Source: Holacanthus passer
Taxonomy: Eukaryota > Chordata > Actinopteri > Pomacanthidae
NCBI GenBank assembly: GCA_025331565.1
Contig: JAFREQ010000043.1
Span: 434,001-498,000, forward strand
Direction: 5' to 3'
Length of the DNA stretch: 64,000 nt
The first letter of the stretch is position 1; the number at the start of each line of letters is the position of its first letter. Shown here in pieces: positions 38,101-51,500 of this stretch. The translations under genes and the position numbers were made by a program. A model generated the notes under the pieces. It ran no database searches. It was not told the DNA's origin and saw nothing but the letters and a program-made list of their open reading frames with translations.

Positions 38101-41100
38101 ATCAGCATTAACAATCTAATAATATGACCTATAATAATAGATCAGTCACAGTGAGCACTTTTTCTGCAAAACAATAGCCTAGTTTATTTTTGATTAATTG
38201 AGTACATTTTGCTGATAATAATACGTATTTTTACTTGAGTAGGATTTGAATGCAGATGATTTTTACTTGTAATCAAGTATGTTTTCATCATGGTATAGTT
38301 ACTTTTACTTAAGCAAAGATTTGGTGTACTTCTTCCACCACTGCGTGTTTCACACTTTAGGTATTAAAGGAATTCTTTCAAAAGTTGTGGAGAAAAGTGC
38401 CCACCTGTCTTGGTGTCTGTGAATTGACCCGTGCAGCTCCTGAGCTATTTGGGGTCCTCTGTGGATCCCTGACAAGACAAACATAACAAACAGAACAGAG
38501 GTGTGAGCTGATCCACCCAACAGAGGAGTGGAAACAACTCGCTAATCGTCCCTCTCCCCTATCCATACTGACAACACAGTGCATAGGTACAAAAAAAACA
38601 ACACACACAGGTGTGAGCACATACGTCAAGTTTGAGAGCAAGCGGCCAAGGATTAATGTGTGGGGAGAACAAAAGCTGAGCTCCTTCTGTCTCGCAGCTC
38701 CTCGGGGAGTAAAGACAGGCTCCGAGGCCCTGAGCAAACAAACTGCTGTCACTCAGTCACTCTGGCTACACACTCAACAGCAAAATATCCCATAGATGCA
38801 CAAAATACTTGTGCATATCTATGCCTGTCTCTGTCTGTGTGACAGTATGTTTGCCTACAAGCACTGACAAACATTAATGTTAATGTGGGATGATGTTGTT
38901 TTTGGAGGGAAAGTCTGTTTATGGGGAAAGTTACCCAAAAAAAAATTCAAATGGTACTAGTTTTATGGCAGTACTTCTGCTGCTTTTAAACATTTTTGGA
39001 TGCTATTGTACATTCAGATCCCAATTTCTTACCACATACTAATGACAAATGAGTGACTTTGGGCAGATGCTCATATTGCAGACTTGAGCAACATCCACCG
39101 CTGAGCTATGATTGGCCGGTGACAGGGTCTCAGGATGCCTATCCTCCGGTGCCCCTATCCTCGGTATACCGCTGGCTATTTAAACAGAGCAACAGCAACA
39201 TGATATTTCCTACTGCATGCCACGACAGTCCTCCCCCTCTTAATTCACTCTGACTCGGTCAACTTGCATGCAATGAAAGAAAAGTGTTTTCCGAGTTGGG
39301 TATTTTATATCAGAGACAGTGGGAGATCGCTCTCAAACAGAACGCTGGGATTGATTTACTGCATGTGGCAGTGTTGTGCTCAACACAAGCTTGATAGATC
39401 ATCTGGACTTAGCTGAAAAAAATGACAAATGGCCCTTTGCAGCATTGTTTCACTCTGCCAGCTTAAACATTTTCTCAAGCTATATTTGGGGAGTGGTGAG
39501 GTTCAGGGGGACAGGGCTGGGAGCAGGTTAGTGTAATAGAGTTTCTCACTTTGCCTAATGATGTAGCAACATCCATAGATCTGTGCAAGTCTTTCCAAAC
39601 AGCTGGATCAGTAACCTGAAAAGTTCAAGTCCCTCTCGTGATCCCCTCATATACCCAACTCGGTGCTCTGGGATCAAACCCAAACAGCCTGATTGCTGCC
39701 TTTCTCCTCAGGTGACAAAAACAGGGCGATGTGACATCAGTTAGAAACCACTATATTTATTGTTCAAATCAGCCAACCATCCCACTCTGCTGTTGTTGGA
39801 CAGGAAATACAGCGCTGTGCCAACACAGCCAGGAGGAAGTCTGCTTTCATTCCCCATTCCTTAACCCCTCCCTCCCTCACCAACACTCCACATCTCAACA
39901 AAATGTCCTCTCAACGATTTGCTTAATAGTCGGAGGTTTATTGAAAAAAAAAAAAAAAAAAACGACTCTTCTGCTCTCTACAGCGCCTCCATCTCCAGTG
40001 GCAGCATGGAATGCCTCGTTCTTTATTTCCCAGATTAACAACTTCACCCCTCATCAAGCACAGTGTAAACATAGCTCTTGGAAAACCACAGTGCACGCCC
40101 CCACCCCCGTTCCTAACAGTTTGTTTTTTTTCCCCCGTCCCCTCATATATTTGGCAATCTAAGCCTTTAACTAGGCACAGCGAAATCGAGTCCACAGAGA
40201 TGGAGCTGGTAGCTGGATTAATGTGTCCAGTTTGCTGTGGTGTTGCATTAGTGGACTCGTGAGATTGCAGCTGTATGAAGACCGTCAGTCTACCTGTCAA
40301 TACAAGCTTTTGGGAAAAATAATCAAACTGAGTAGCATTCTAATATTTTATCGCTCATAAACTTTATTCAGTCTATTGCATTTAATGTTAAGTAAATCAA
40401 ACATGTTGGAGCAGTTTGGCATTTTGAAAAATTGACTGTTAACTGTTAGCTATAGCCTTAAAGAAAGCCAAAGTCATGAATAAAAAACATGAATAGTTTT
40501 ACCCGGGGACCTCTAGTAATTTGTATTAATTGCAAATGTTGCCTGTGATCTTAATCTCTTGCAAATCTACCATGTCCAAAATTTGTGATTTGAGTAAAAA
40601 TTCGACCAGAAATTTCCAACCGTATTTCGCCACAGAGGTCATGTGATAATATCAGTACCATACAAATTGACATCTCGTTTATTTGGGTTAATTTCCTGAA
40701 TTTCTGAACTTTGCAATTGACAGTTTCATTTTTCTCATAAAACAACTTGTTGGTTGTTTCATCTTTTCCCTTTTACATAAAATACTTTGTTTTTTTAACG
40801 CAGAAAATGTGCAAAATGATTCTCTCTTGTAGGGATGCACCCAAACCAGACTGAAATATGTTATGAGTGTCAGAGAATTTCCCCAGTACTAAAATCCAAA
40901 ACCAACAACCATGAATAACAAGTCAGAAATGAAAGCAAAGTGAATAAAACAAAACAGCGACCTGCCACAACTTATGACTCGTGCACTTAAACAGTCAACT
41001 GAATATGTAAAAGGCATCACAAGACCAAATAATAGTTTCCTGCAAAGTGGTTAGGCACATAGAAAAGATGCTATTGTGTCATTTTAGTCGCCTAGGGCCT

Positions 41101-42558
41101 GTGGATGGAAAGTCCATGCTGACTCTCAGGGGCCTTGGTAAGGTGGAACATAAGTGGAGTGATGAGGGGCCATGAAGGGTGAAACATGGAAAGCTTCAAT
41201 TCAAAATCAAGACATTTTCTTCTCCAGCTCTCTTCTTTTTCTCTCCACAACTTTCTTCCATTCAAGTCGCTCCCTCTCAAAGTCATGGGTGTTGTCATTT
41301 TGTATGAGACGGTCCAGACCCTTGTCCAGTGCCTCCCCTTTCTTTGGCAATGTCCTACGAAAAAGTTTTTTTGTGTGTTTTTTGCAAATTCAATTGCTAC
41401 AAGCTATAAATAATTAGAAAATTAAACGCAATAGTGATTCAATTCAATATTCATTTCAACGCATACATTTTTAATCAATCTGTTCTGTTTATTTCTGGAA
41501 ATATATTTGAACTCTGTTTAGTTATTTATGTTGTCATAAATGTCAGTGAGATTTTGAATGAAGTTTACTTAGTTTTGGAGCAAAACCCTTAAGTTTTTAG
41601 TCCATTTACTGGACACATATGAGGTTGTTTAAATCTTCTCATCTGACTGTCTGCAAGAAAGCAGATAAGAATATTTCTGTATTCAACTATTGCTTTGATA
41701 AGTATGCACAAACTGCAGCTTAATAATGTAGGATTTTATGTATGAAATCTTACTGTTCTGGTCCCACCCTCAGATATTATTTGTAAAAGCTTTAGAAGGT
41801 GATGCCCACAGCATAAACATACCCAAGAAAACAGAGTTAATTTTTTTATTTCTTTGATTTTTGGTAGATAAACTCCAAACAGTAGCAGCCAAAGGAAAAC
41901 ATATCCTTGTTAATTTTCACTGTCAACTGCATTGTGTGGTGATTATCTGATTGCATTTGTAGTTTCCATTAAAAAACCCTCCCTCAGTTTTATGTAAAGA
42001 TCATACTCGTGTTTAATTCTAAAAGGAAATGAAACAGATCCCTAAAAAATTTGTATTTGAAGCTTTCATGAAACAAATCAAGTGGAACAAACACAAAGAA
42101 GTTAGACCTCTTGAAACAGAATAGATTTAATAAGCATCTTGTTATGTTCATGTAGCTCCATAAATTCCAACTAAAAGCAACTCCAACCTCTGCTGGACCA
42201 CTTCAAGCAAATTTCAAATGACTCTGCTGGTACATGTAACACATGCAGAGCTAATAGGGAGGCTGGGCTCCCACTTCAAACACTGGCTTTATGGTAAACG
42301 TTTGGCAGGGCGCGCACACACACAGAGAACGAATTTCTCACATTTAACTTGCGATCCCCCCAACTAACAGCTTAAACAGACTTTGAAGTGCGTTCCACTC
42401 GTCCATTAATGGGAAACATTATTCAGGCAGTATTTGCAAGGAACTCTTTGCCAAAAAGCTTTACATTGGAAACTCAATCTGAAGAGCACACAGTCTGTCT
42501 GATCACAACGGTGCACAGGACACAAAGCCTGCTCTCAAGAAGCTCAAAGACACTCCTA

Positions 42559-42592
<34 letters not shown>

Positions 42593-45500
42593 CATAACGC
42601 ATACCCACATACATTTTGAGTTACACGCAGCAGACCGATACTGTGCAGAGAGAGAGAAATACTATAATTAATCAAGTTATTTACTCTTCTGCGTGCCTTC
42701 CAGACCAGACCTAATGAAGAATCCTATGCTCATTATGGGTGGAGGGAAGCAGTATAATTTGATTGAGGTTTTATGCTGGTGCAAGGCCCAGTTCCCCATC
42801 TGTGATGGTCTGGAAGGAAAACATAGCCTGCTCTAAAGTGAATGATTTCTCACTAGGTTTTAGTGCTAAGATTACTTTTTATTGTATGGAATATGTAGAG
42901 TCAGCAGCAGAGGACAGACCAGACATACTGTAGTCATTTGAAAGCTGATATTTGTTTTGTAATGGCACTGGTTTTGTAAACCACTCATTTTTCAAATTGC
43001 AAGTTGTTTACTTGGGTACAATTTAGCTTGATGTCTTTTTGCTTTGTTTTTCTCTCCTTTCCCTCCGCAGCATGTGATTGCCATCCAGTTGGAGCAGCAG
43101 GAAAGACGTGCAACCAGACAACAGGCCAGTGCCCCTGCAAGGATGGAGTGACAGGAATCACCTGTAACCGCTGTGCCAAGGGCTACCAGCAGAGCCGCTC
43201 TCCCATTGCCCCCTGCATCAGTAAGACCCACTTCTACCACCTTAGCATACAATGACCTGATCCTGACCAGCTGACAGCTTCATTAATGGTTAATAATTGA
43301 TTTATATATACTTTATAGATCAGTATTCAGTGCAACCCATTCCTCCTTTGCGGTGCTGTTATACTCTGACCAAAGAGGTTGAATAAAAGTTGATGGTGCT
43401 GCACAGCCAATAAGTTACGACAGTGCCCTCCAACTGAATATGTAAAAGGCATAACAAGACCAAATAATAGTTTCCTGCAAAGTGGTTAGTCACATATAAA
43501 AGACGCTATTGTGTCATTTTAGTCGCCTAGGGCCTGTGGATGGAAAGTCCATGCTGACTCTCAGGGGCCTTGGTAAGGTGGTACATAAGTGGAGTGATGA
43601 GGGGCCATGAAAGGTGAAACATGGAAAGCTTCAATTCAAAATCAAGACATTTTCTTCTCCAGCTCTCTTCTTTTTCTCTCCACAACTTTCTTCCATTCAA
43701 GTCGCTCCCTCTCAAAGTCATGGGTGTCATTTTGTATGAGAAGGTCCAGACCATTGTCCAGTGCCTCCATTATATGGGTTATTTTTACCCCACTCTTTGG
43801 CAATGCACTACAAAAAAAGTTGGGGTACTTTGTAGTTTATAAACACCTTAATGGTTAATAATTGATTTATATATACTTTATAGATCAGTAATAATAAAGA
43901 TAAAGCTAAAAGCTGATGGTGATACACAGCTAATAAGCGACGATAGGTTGCTGTTCTCTCAAAGTTAAACTCTGACAACGTGGCTCATTATTGGTTTGAA
44001 GGTGATATTTGTAAATGTTTAAACTCCATCAGCAGTAGCAAATCCTGATAAGTACCTCGGGACAAGACCTGAAAAGGACAGGAAGACGCACTTGTTATGC
44101 CTGAATTCATGGCTCACACTCATCTTGTGTTATTTTTAAGATATTCTGGATAGATATCCTGCTGTTTAAACCAGAGCCTGGATAAACAGACCATTAGAGC
44201 TCGGCTAACATAGCCTTGTGTGCCGTTAACAGTCCGTCTCACAATAAATCCCCAGAACGAGTCCAAGGGAATGATGGCTGATATGTTTATTGGCTGTATC
44301 TGCCGCCTGCAGATTCCAGGCCCTCGGCAATAAACGCCAACGCCTCACAGAAACAGAGATGGGTCGCTGGTAGCTGCTTTAGCTCGGAGCATCAAGTAGC
44401 TGGCTGGCATGAACAGATAAGATAACAGCCATGTCTGGGAGGACATGTACACACGAACAATTGTCCACTATGTTACTGCAGTTGACATTTCTGATAAAGT
44501 CATGCGTGAAAACTGTGGACTTTAGAGCGATGTGTTTGGCCAGAATCCGCAAGGATAGTTTCAACCTGCGAACCTGCTGGAAAGGGATTTCTTTAATTGG
44601 TGGGTAACAGGTAACAAATGTGGTGTAAAAAACTGGAGCAAACAGGGTTCTTGAAGAGTAGAATACATTTGGTTTCTTGTATATTTTTTGAGATAATGTC
44701 TTTCGGTTTTATTAGCATGATATTAAATTTTTGTGATATCTAACTCCCTGCCAGCTACGACTTTAACAAGACCGGCAGCCTTGGCTCTTTGCGTGTACAA
44801 CATACCACAATCAGGAAGAAACAGAACATTAATAGGAAACTCACAGTCTTGAAACACATTTTTCAGCACATCTGTGTGTCAGAATCAGCTTTCATTGATG
44901 AGATATTCCATCTATCCCTAAGGGTTTTCAGTTGGGGTAAAATCTGCTCTTAGGAGAATAACCAGGAAATTGAGCTAAATATTTTAGCTTTTAACAGTAA
45001 AATCTGTATCTGTTCTTTCTTTGTCACAGAAATCCCAGTCGCATCTCCAACAGCAACTTACAGCAGCTACGAGGAGCCATCAGGTGAGTAACACAGTGCA
45101 TATTCTGCTAATTTTAGTCATATTTTTATATGTTCCATTGCTGTTTTAATGTATGTGTTTTAAATCAGAGTGCAACTAAAGTAACTGCTCCTTCATACAT
45201 GTAATTATATGTGCATTTCTAGCACATGCATGTTTTTCCATCCGCTCACACTCTCTCTGCTCAACTAAACTATAAGTCAGTGAGGGCTGACTGCTGCTGA
45301 TGTAAACTCCAGATATTTTGCCAGTGCTCCCTGTGGCCTCATTGCCTGTATTCCCAGCCTGCCCAGCAGCCTCCCAAGGGTTTCAGCCCTAATCTGATTA
45401 CATGCTTCATTTGCACCAGTTTGTATTTCAATCAAGGCTGGCTGTGCCGACAGTAAAGCCCTGCCCGACCCTATTGTTCATGTGCTCTGACAAGGGTCTC

Positions 45501-48500
45501 CATGTTGGGCTGCTGACATTAGACGATGTGCGACAAAAATATCTACCTGCCACTTCAGTATAATTTCTGTTTCTGTCCTTTAATGGCTCATTTGGATGAC
45601 TGCTCATAAATGTAAATAGCCAGGAGCAAACAGGCTGTAAACATGTTGCTTTAGCTGTTTAGGCATTTAATAAAAATCAATATATCAGTTTGTTTTTACC
45701 ATGATTCAGGTTTGGTTAAATAGGCTGAGTCACTTCTCATCATCGATCAGTGTCTGATGAGTGTGGCGCCACTGACTTCATTCCGCTTTGTTGTGAGTCC
45801 CACTTCCTACTATAGTGACTGCCGAGACTGTGTGGAGTTTGGATTCCTGTCAGAAACTCCACACAGTCACCACCCTCCAAATTAGGAGCAGTGTGGTCCC
45901 CAGGGACCCCGCAGAATGAACGTGGCACTGCTGCAGAGACACACAAAGGGGGCGTTTGTCCTCACAGCAGGAGATTGGACCTTAATGAGAGCTGTGGGTG
46001 TAATGGCCCAGTGCGGCAATTGCGCTAAGGGGCTAATGGGCAACGTCAGCTATCAAAGGGAGGTATGATAAAGGCCCCCAGGGGCCAGCGGGAGATAAAG
46101 AGCCCCCCCCCAGCCCTCAACACTTCATTTACATGGAAATCAGGCATGCTCGATATGGACTCGTCAAATTCATTTACTTTGGGATTTCCTCTTTTCTTAT
46201 TTCTCCCTCCACCCCAAAAAAGCAGCCCGGCATTCCACCAGAAATGCTTTCTCTACATACATGAATTCGATCCTCATCCCACGTCCCGAACCGCTCTTTT
46301 TTTTTTTTTTTTTTTTGAGAGGGAGGAGAGGGGCGTTTTTTTCTTCCTCAATCATTACCCAGGCAACCTCATTCACACAGAGTATAATGGGGAAGAAAGG
46401 GGAAGACTGGACAGAGGGCTGGAAGAAATAATGAAGTTTGTCCATATTCAGGCAAGCTGAAAGGTCCCCTCTCTCTCTCAACTGCCCCCTCCTTTCTCTT
46501 CAGACTGCCCAGCCCAGCTTTCCCACCCCCCCAGAAAAGAGCACAAGGCTTATTGCTCTGGGAGAGGCGGAGTGGGAGGGGGGCAACACTCAGCGATGAT
46601 CTGGTTCCAATTTGTGTCAGTCAGTGGAAAGTGGAGGGAACAAATAATTTCAATTTTCAGTTTGGCGTCTGGTCCCACCACCAGCTATCTTATTACAAAA
46701 AGTACCTGGTGCAGTGACAACATGACAGCAGTGGCCATCGATTAAGCCCTTTGGCAAACTAATCTAGGTGCGCATAAGCTGATGTAAAGGATATATCATT
46801 AAGACATTAACCATGAGTCTGTGAGCTTCTGTCTCTGGGGACCCTTTATTATCGCCCAGTGTTAGAGGATTCACTTTCTCCCCTCATGTGGCTTAAATGC
46901 TGCTAAGAGTTCCTGTCATTTTCGGTAGGTCACGAGCTAATATCCCCCAGTGACCTTCTTTTGTGTGGGGTTGACCTCCGTGGCCCTCAGAGCGGACACA
47001 ATGCATGCCAGGACACTGACGAGGGAGCAGGCTGGAGTGGAAAAGTTGGGAGGAGTATAGGAGGAGTGTGTTGACAGACACAGGAGGATCTGTGTAAGCT
47101 GTAATCCGTTTCACACTGGCACTTTGAAGGCATCTTGGAAACCCTGGGGCCACAAATAGTGTGACGCAAGGGGGCACATTTAAAGCCTATCCAGCTGGAG
47201 CGTGGCCTGATGAAGCTGAAACACAATTTTTAAAGGAGGAGGAAATTTGTTATCTAACTCTGACTCTTTCTTTCCCTCTCACCTCTGTTCCCTAGATTGC
47301 GAATCTCACTGTAAAGCTTCCAAGGGAAAGATGAAGATCACCATGAAGAAGTACTGTAAAAAAGACTACGGTGAGTGAGTGCAATATGCAGGAATGTGTG
47401 CTGCCAGACGTCAGCCAGCAGTCAAGAGGTCAGATGTCTCAATTAATCGGATCCCGAGCAAAGCCAATCCACATCCTGGTGCTGCTCTCCGTGTTTCTGT
47501 GATGGCTTATTTACACAGCCTGAGGCAATGTCCACTAATACAGATTAATATGAAAGCATACACTTTCTCTCAGTTGTGGGCTTTCCTACAAACCAAGCTG
47601 ACAATTCCCAACCATGAAAACACCAGCTTTTAAAATCTTTCCCCAGAGTGGATCATTTTTTAAGTCTGGACACTGAAAATTGAGCTTTTTAAGACATGTG
47701 AGTGTCAGCCAACATCCTGTCACTTGTAATTGCTCATTTTGCACGCTGATCACAGAGTACAGGTGTTTTCATTGACATATCTCTGGTTTTCTGTCAAGTA
47801 ACTGCAAGAGTATAAAACAGAGATTCAGTTTAGGGTCTTGATGCAAATACCCAGGAATTATTATTAGCATGGGTCAGCATGTAGCATTTACCCTCATTTA
47901 AATCACTATTAAATGCTTTTTAAGTCATTTGACAATAGAAATATACTGTAAATATAGGTCAATCAAAACACCTGTATTGTGTCATCGTCGCCTGTGAAAC
48001 ACAGATCACAGAGAAGGATGGAAGCGACAGACTGGAGCCCGGCCCTGCTGGGACCAGACACAATCCGACCATATTTGTCAAAATGATCTGTAGATTTAGC
48101 CACAGTCCTCACCAGATGTTCGTGGTGAGGAGTGTGGTTCTTCGCTAACTGAAAAGAAGGAAAGACAGATTCAGCCTGTACTACAGTGTGTTGTTTTGTG
48201 ACTATGTGGAAAGAGACCTGAAAATCTGTCCGTGGATATAATGTATTTAGATGTTTAACAGTGTCTTTAATTTAATTCAACCTGGTGTCAACAGGGCCTT
48301 TCTCAAAGAAGTGGTTCGACATTTTGGCAAATATTTTTCCAAGAGTTAGATGAGAATGTTGATACCACTCTCAAGTCTCCTTGCTGCTGTGCAATGCAAA
48401 TTTCCCCACTGTGGGACGAATAAAGGTTTATCTTATCTCTTATCTTAAGTCTGTCAGGTAAATATATAGCTTGAGTCAGCAGCTCGTTAGCTTAGCATGA

Positions 48501-51500
48501 AGACTGGAAACAGGGGAAACAGCTGGCCTAGATAACACGCAACATACATGGTAAAAGCACCTCTAACACATTATATCTTCTTTGTTTAACATACAGAAAT
48601 CAAAGATGACTGCAAGACTATTTCTTTGTTGGGTGCCACTGGCTGACAATGTCTCCTGGCCGAGAAATTTAACAAGGTATAACGTGTTAATTATTGAGCT
48701 GTAGAGGTGCTAAAAGGTGGATTTTGTTACCTTCGGACAAAGCCAGGCTAGCTGTTACCCCTGTTTCCAGTCTTTATGCTAAGCTAAGCTACTTGACTGC
48801 TGGCTTGAGCTACACATTGTGTGACGATGGCATCAATATTCTCATCTAACTCTCGGCAAGACAGCGAACATATTTCCTCAAATATCATTGGTATTCTTTT
48901 AAGAGGATACAGGGGAGGGACAGCAGTTGGGTTACTTTGAAATGTTGGCAACTCCCACAAATGAACAATGAACAAACTGAATATTTAATGAAGGCCATTT
49001 TTAAGACTAACCTTACTGAGCTAAGAATGTATAAATGTTAACAATGTGTAGTGTCCTCCATTCCTATATATGCTCTGTTGGTTAGAAGCTGCTGCAACTC
49101 CCGGCTCTGTCTTCTTCTCCCGCCCTGCAGCACCTCCTTTTTGGCCAGTCATAAAAGAGTGGATGTTTGAACTTTGGTCAACATATGGTTGACTTGCACC
49201 CCTGTGGACACTGTAGAGCCTGTAGACGAGGAACCAACCGCACGAGCATTGTGGTCAGGCTTTGTCAAGCACAGTCTGCCTGAGGCATTTGGCAAAACTT
49301 TTAGATGTTTTAGAGCAAATCCCACACTGATAAGAGAAGCCAAAACACACAATCGCATTATTTTGTCAGTGAATCCACACGACAAGTGGTGAAGCTGAAA
49401 TACACCTCACAATGCTGTGCCAGGTAAATACATACCATATTACAGGGTCTGACATGATATATTAAATTACTGGAATCACCAGAATACAGCTGTGTCTCAC
49501 AAGTCAACCACTTGGAAAATGAAAGAAATGTGATGTTTTGATATTTTATGATAAATGATACTGGTCCATTCTCCTTCAAACAAAAACCACAACAATAGAT
49601 AAACACCATACCTGCAATTCCAGCACAGGAGGATATACGGCTTTAACAGACAGCTGCTCTAGAATAGGTTTTTTTTATTGCGCTATCCCGCTGTGTAGCT
49701 CTACTTTCACTCACATGGCAAATGATCAACTTTACTCTTCAGATTTTCCGCCCCATTAATCGTAGCAATATAATGGTTTATCTGTTATCGGTGGATCCAC
49801 ATCTGTAAACCACAGAGACAAAAAAAACCTTTGAGGCAGATCCAGTGTTACACAGGATATGCTCTTCTCTCTGCCAGGTTTTGCAAGTAGTGTATCCACT
49901 AAACACACAGTAAGAGTGTTCTCCTGGAAATAAAACACATGAATAGCATATCATGTCTTTCAGGTTTCAATAGACATTAACCAGTTGGAGTTCGGTTCAT
50001 CGCTATCAGCTCTGCTAGAATCCTTCCAGCTCCCCTTGTGTTAATTTCTTTCAGAGATGACTAACTTGTCTCCCGTTCAAAATCATCGGTGAAACGTCAT
50101 CAGCCTGTCAGAAAAACAGCTTTATATAGTTGCCATTACAGCTTTATGTAATGACATCCAAGTGAAAATTGGCCAAATATATTTTATTCCCTCTTACAGC
50201 TGAGTAGACGGTAATTCAGGCCATTTGTTGCATTTTGCTAGGAAGCCAAACGCAGCCATTATTCATATTTCCACTGATTTAAATCTTAATCGTCAGGGCT
50301 GAGACAGGCCCTTGCGTCTGTAAATCAGTCAGGCTTATTCAAGCAAAGCGGGCGGTTCCTGTTGGTTTTGTCTGAAGTCGCTCTAAAAAAGCCTGGAAGC
50401 AGATGATTCTGCCTGAACCGCACTGAGGCAGTATGGCAGACATCATTGCTTAGCATGCATTCCCTTTGCCTCTGTGTAATTCATTTCTCAGGCCTGTCGC
50501 CTCGCTTTTGTGGGGCTTCAGAGTCTCCTCTCTGTTCTTTTGGGGGCCACAACCCCCATGTGTGAGTGCTGATGCAGGCCCCCGGGGTCACGGGAAGGGG
50601 CCCTCTGTTTAAACACAGTTGTGCGCTCTGCCGGCGCCGAGCATTCCTCGGGGCACAAACAGGTGGTAAATTAGGCAGACGGTGACGGATTGCCACCCCG
50701 GAGAGAAAGAAATATGTTTTGTTTATTCAATTTTTGTTTTTCATCACTGCCGTAGCTACGGAGACGGCGGACACAAAGGGATTATATTCTCGCCTGACAC
50801 CCGCCTCTGCACACACGCACCCTCCCTCTCCCTGCCACCGGGGGGACAATGAATCAAAGGGCCGCGTGTTTACCGACGCTCCGGGATAGTGCTCAAAGGC
50901 AGGGAACACCAGCCCCCCCCCCAGCCTCCCTGGCCACCCCTCTGCGCTCACCCAAGGGTAACAGGTCCCTGATCATTCACTCAGCTGATAACCAGAGGGG
51001 ACAGGGGCCTCAGTGTGGTAATTAAGCGAGCTCTAATTTCATTAGCCCTTGCTTGTTGGTGGCATGCAGTGTCAAGCCGCAGCACACTGCCCAAAGAAGA
51101 TAAACCCAGTTGGAAGTCTGGCTGTGAGCGAGGCTCGGTTGGCAGTCATTGTGCGAGCGCGGGATCATCTCACACTTGCCTCTTCTCTCTCACCGTCTGT
51201 CTCACCAAACAGCGTCGGCACACACTATTTTGTAATAGGCTGTTTGACCCAGCGCTCTCAGTCTCTCCCTCTCTGCTGTCTATTTAGCTCAACCCGAGTG
51301 GCAGAAGGTGTGTGCGTGTGGATTTGTGTGTGTTTAAATACAGAGAACATACTTGAGAAAGAAAGAAAAAGGAGGCAGACACTGACAGAGAGTCTGAGCC
51401 TGGACGCTGTAACTGAGTCTCCTCCTTGGGCCTGGAGAGGAGAGCGCTATCTCCGCTGGATTCTCACGCTGTGAAGTTGGATGGGGCTCTGGGAGCAGAA

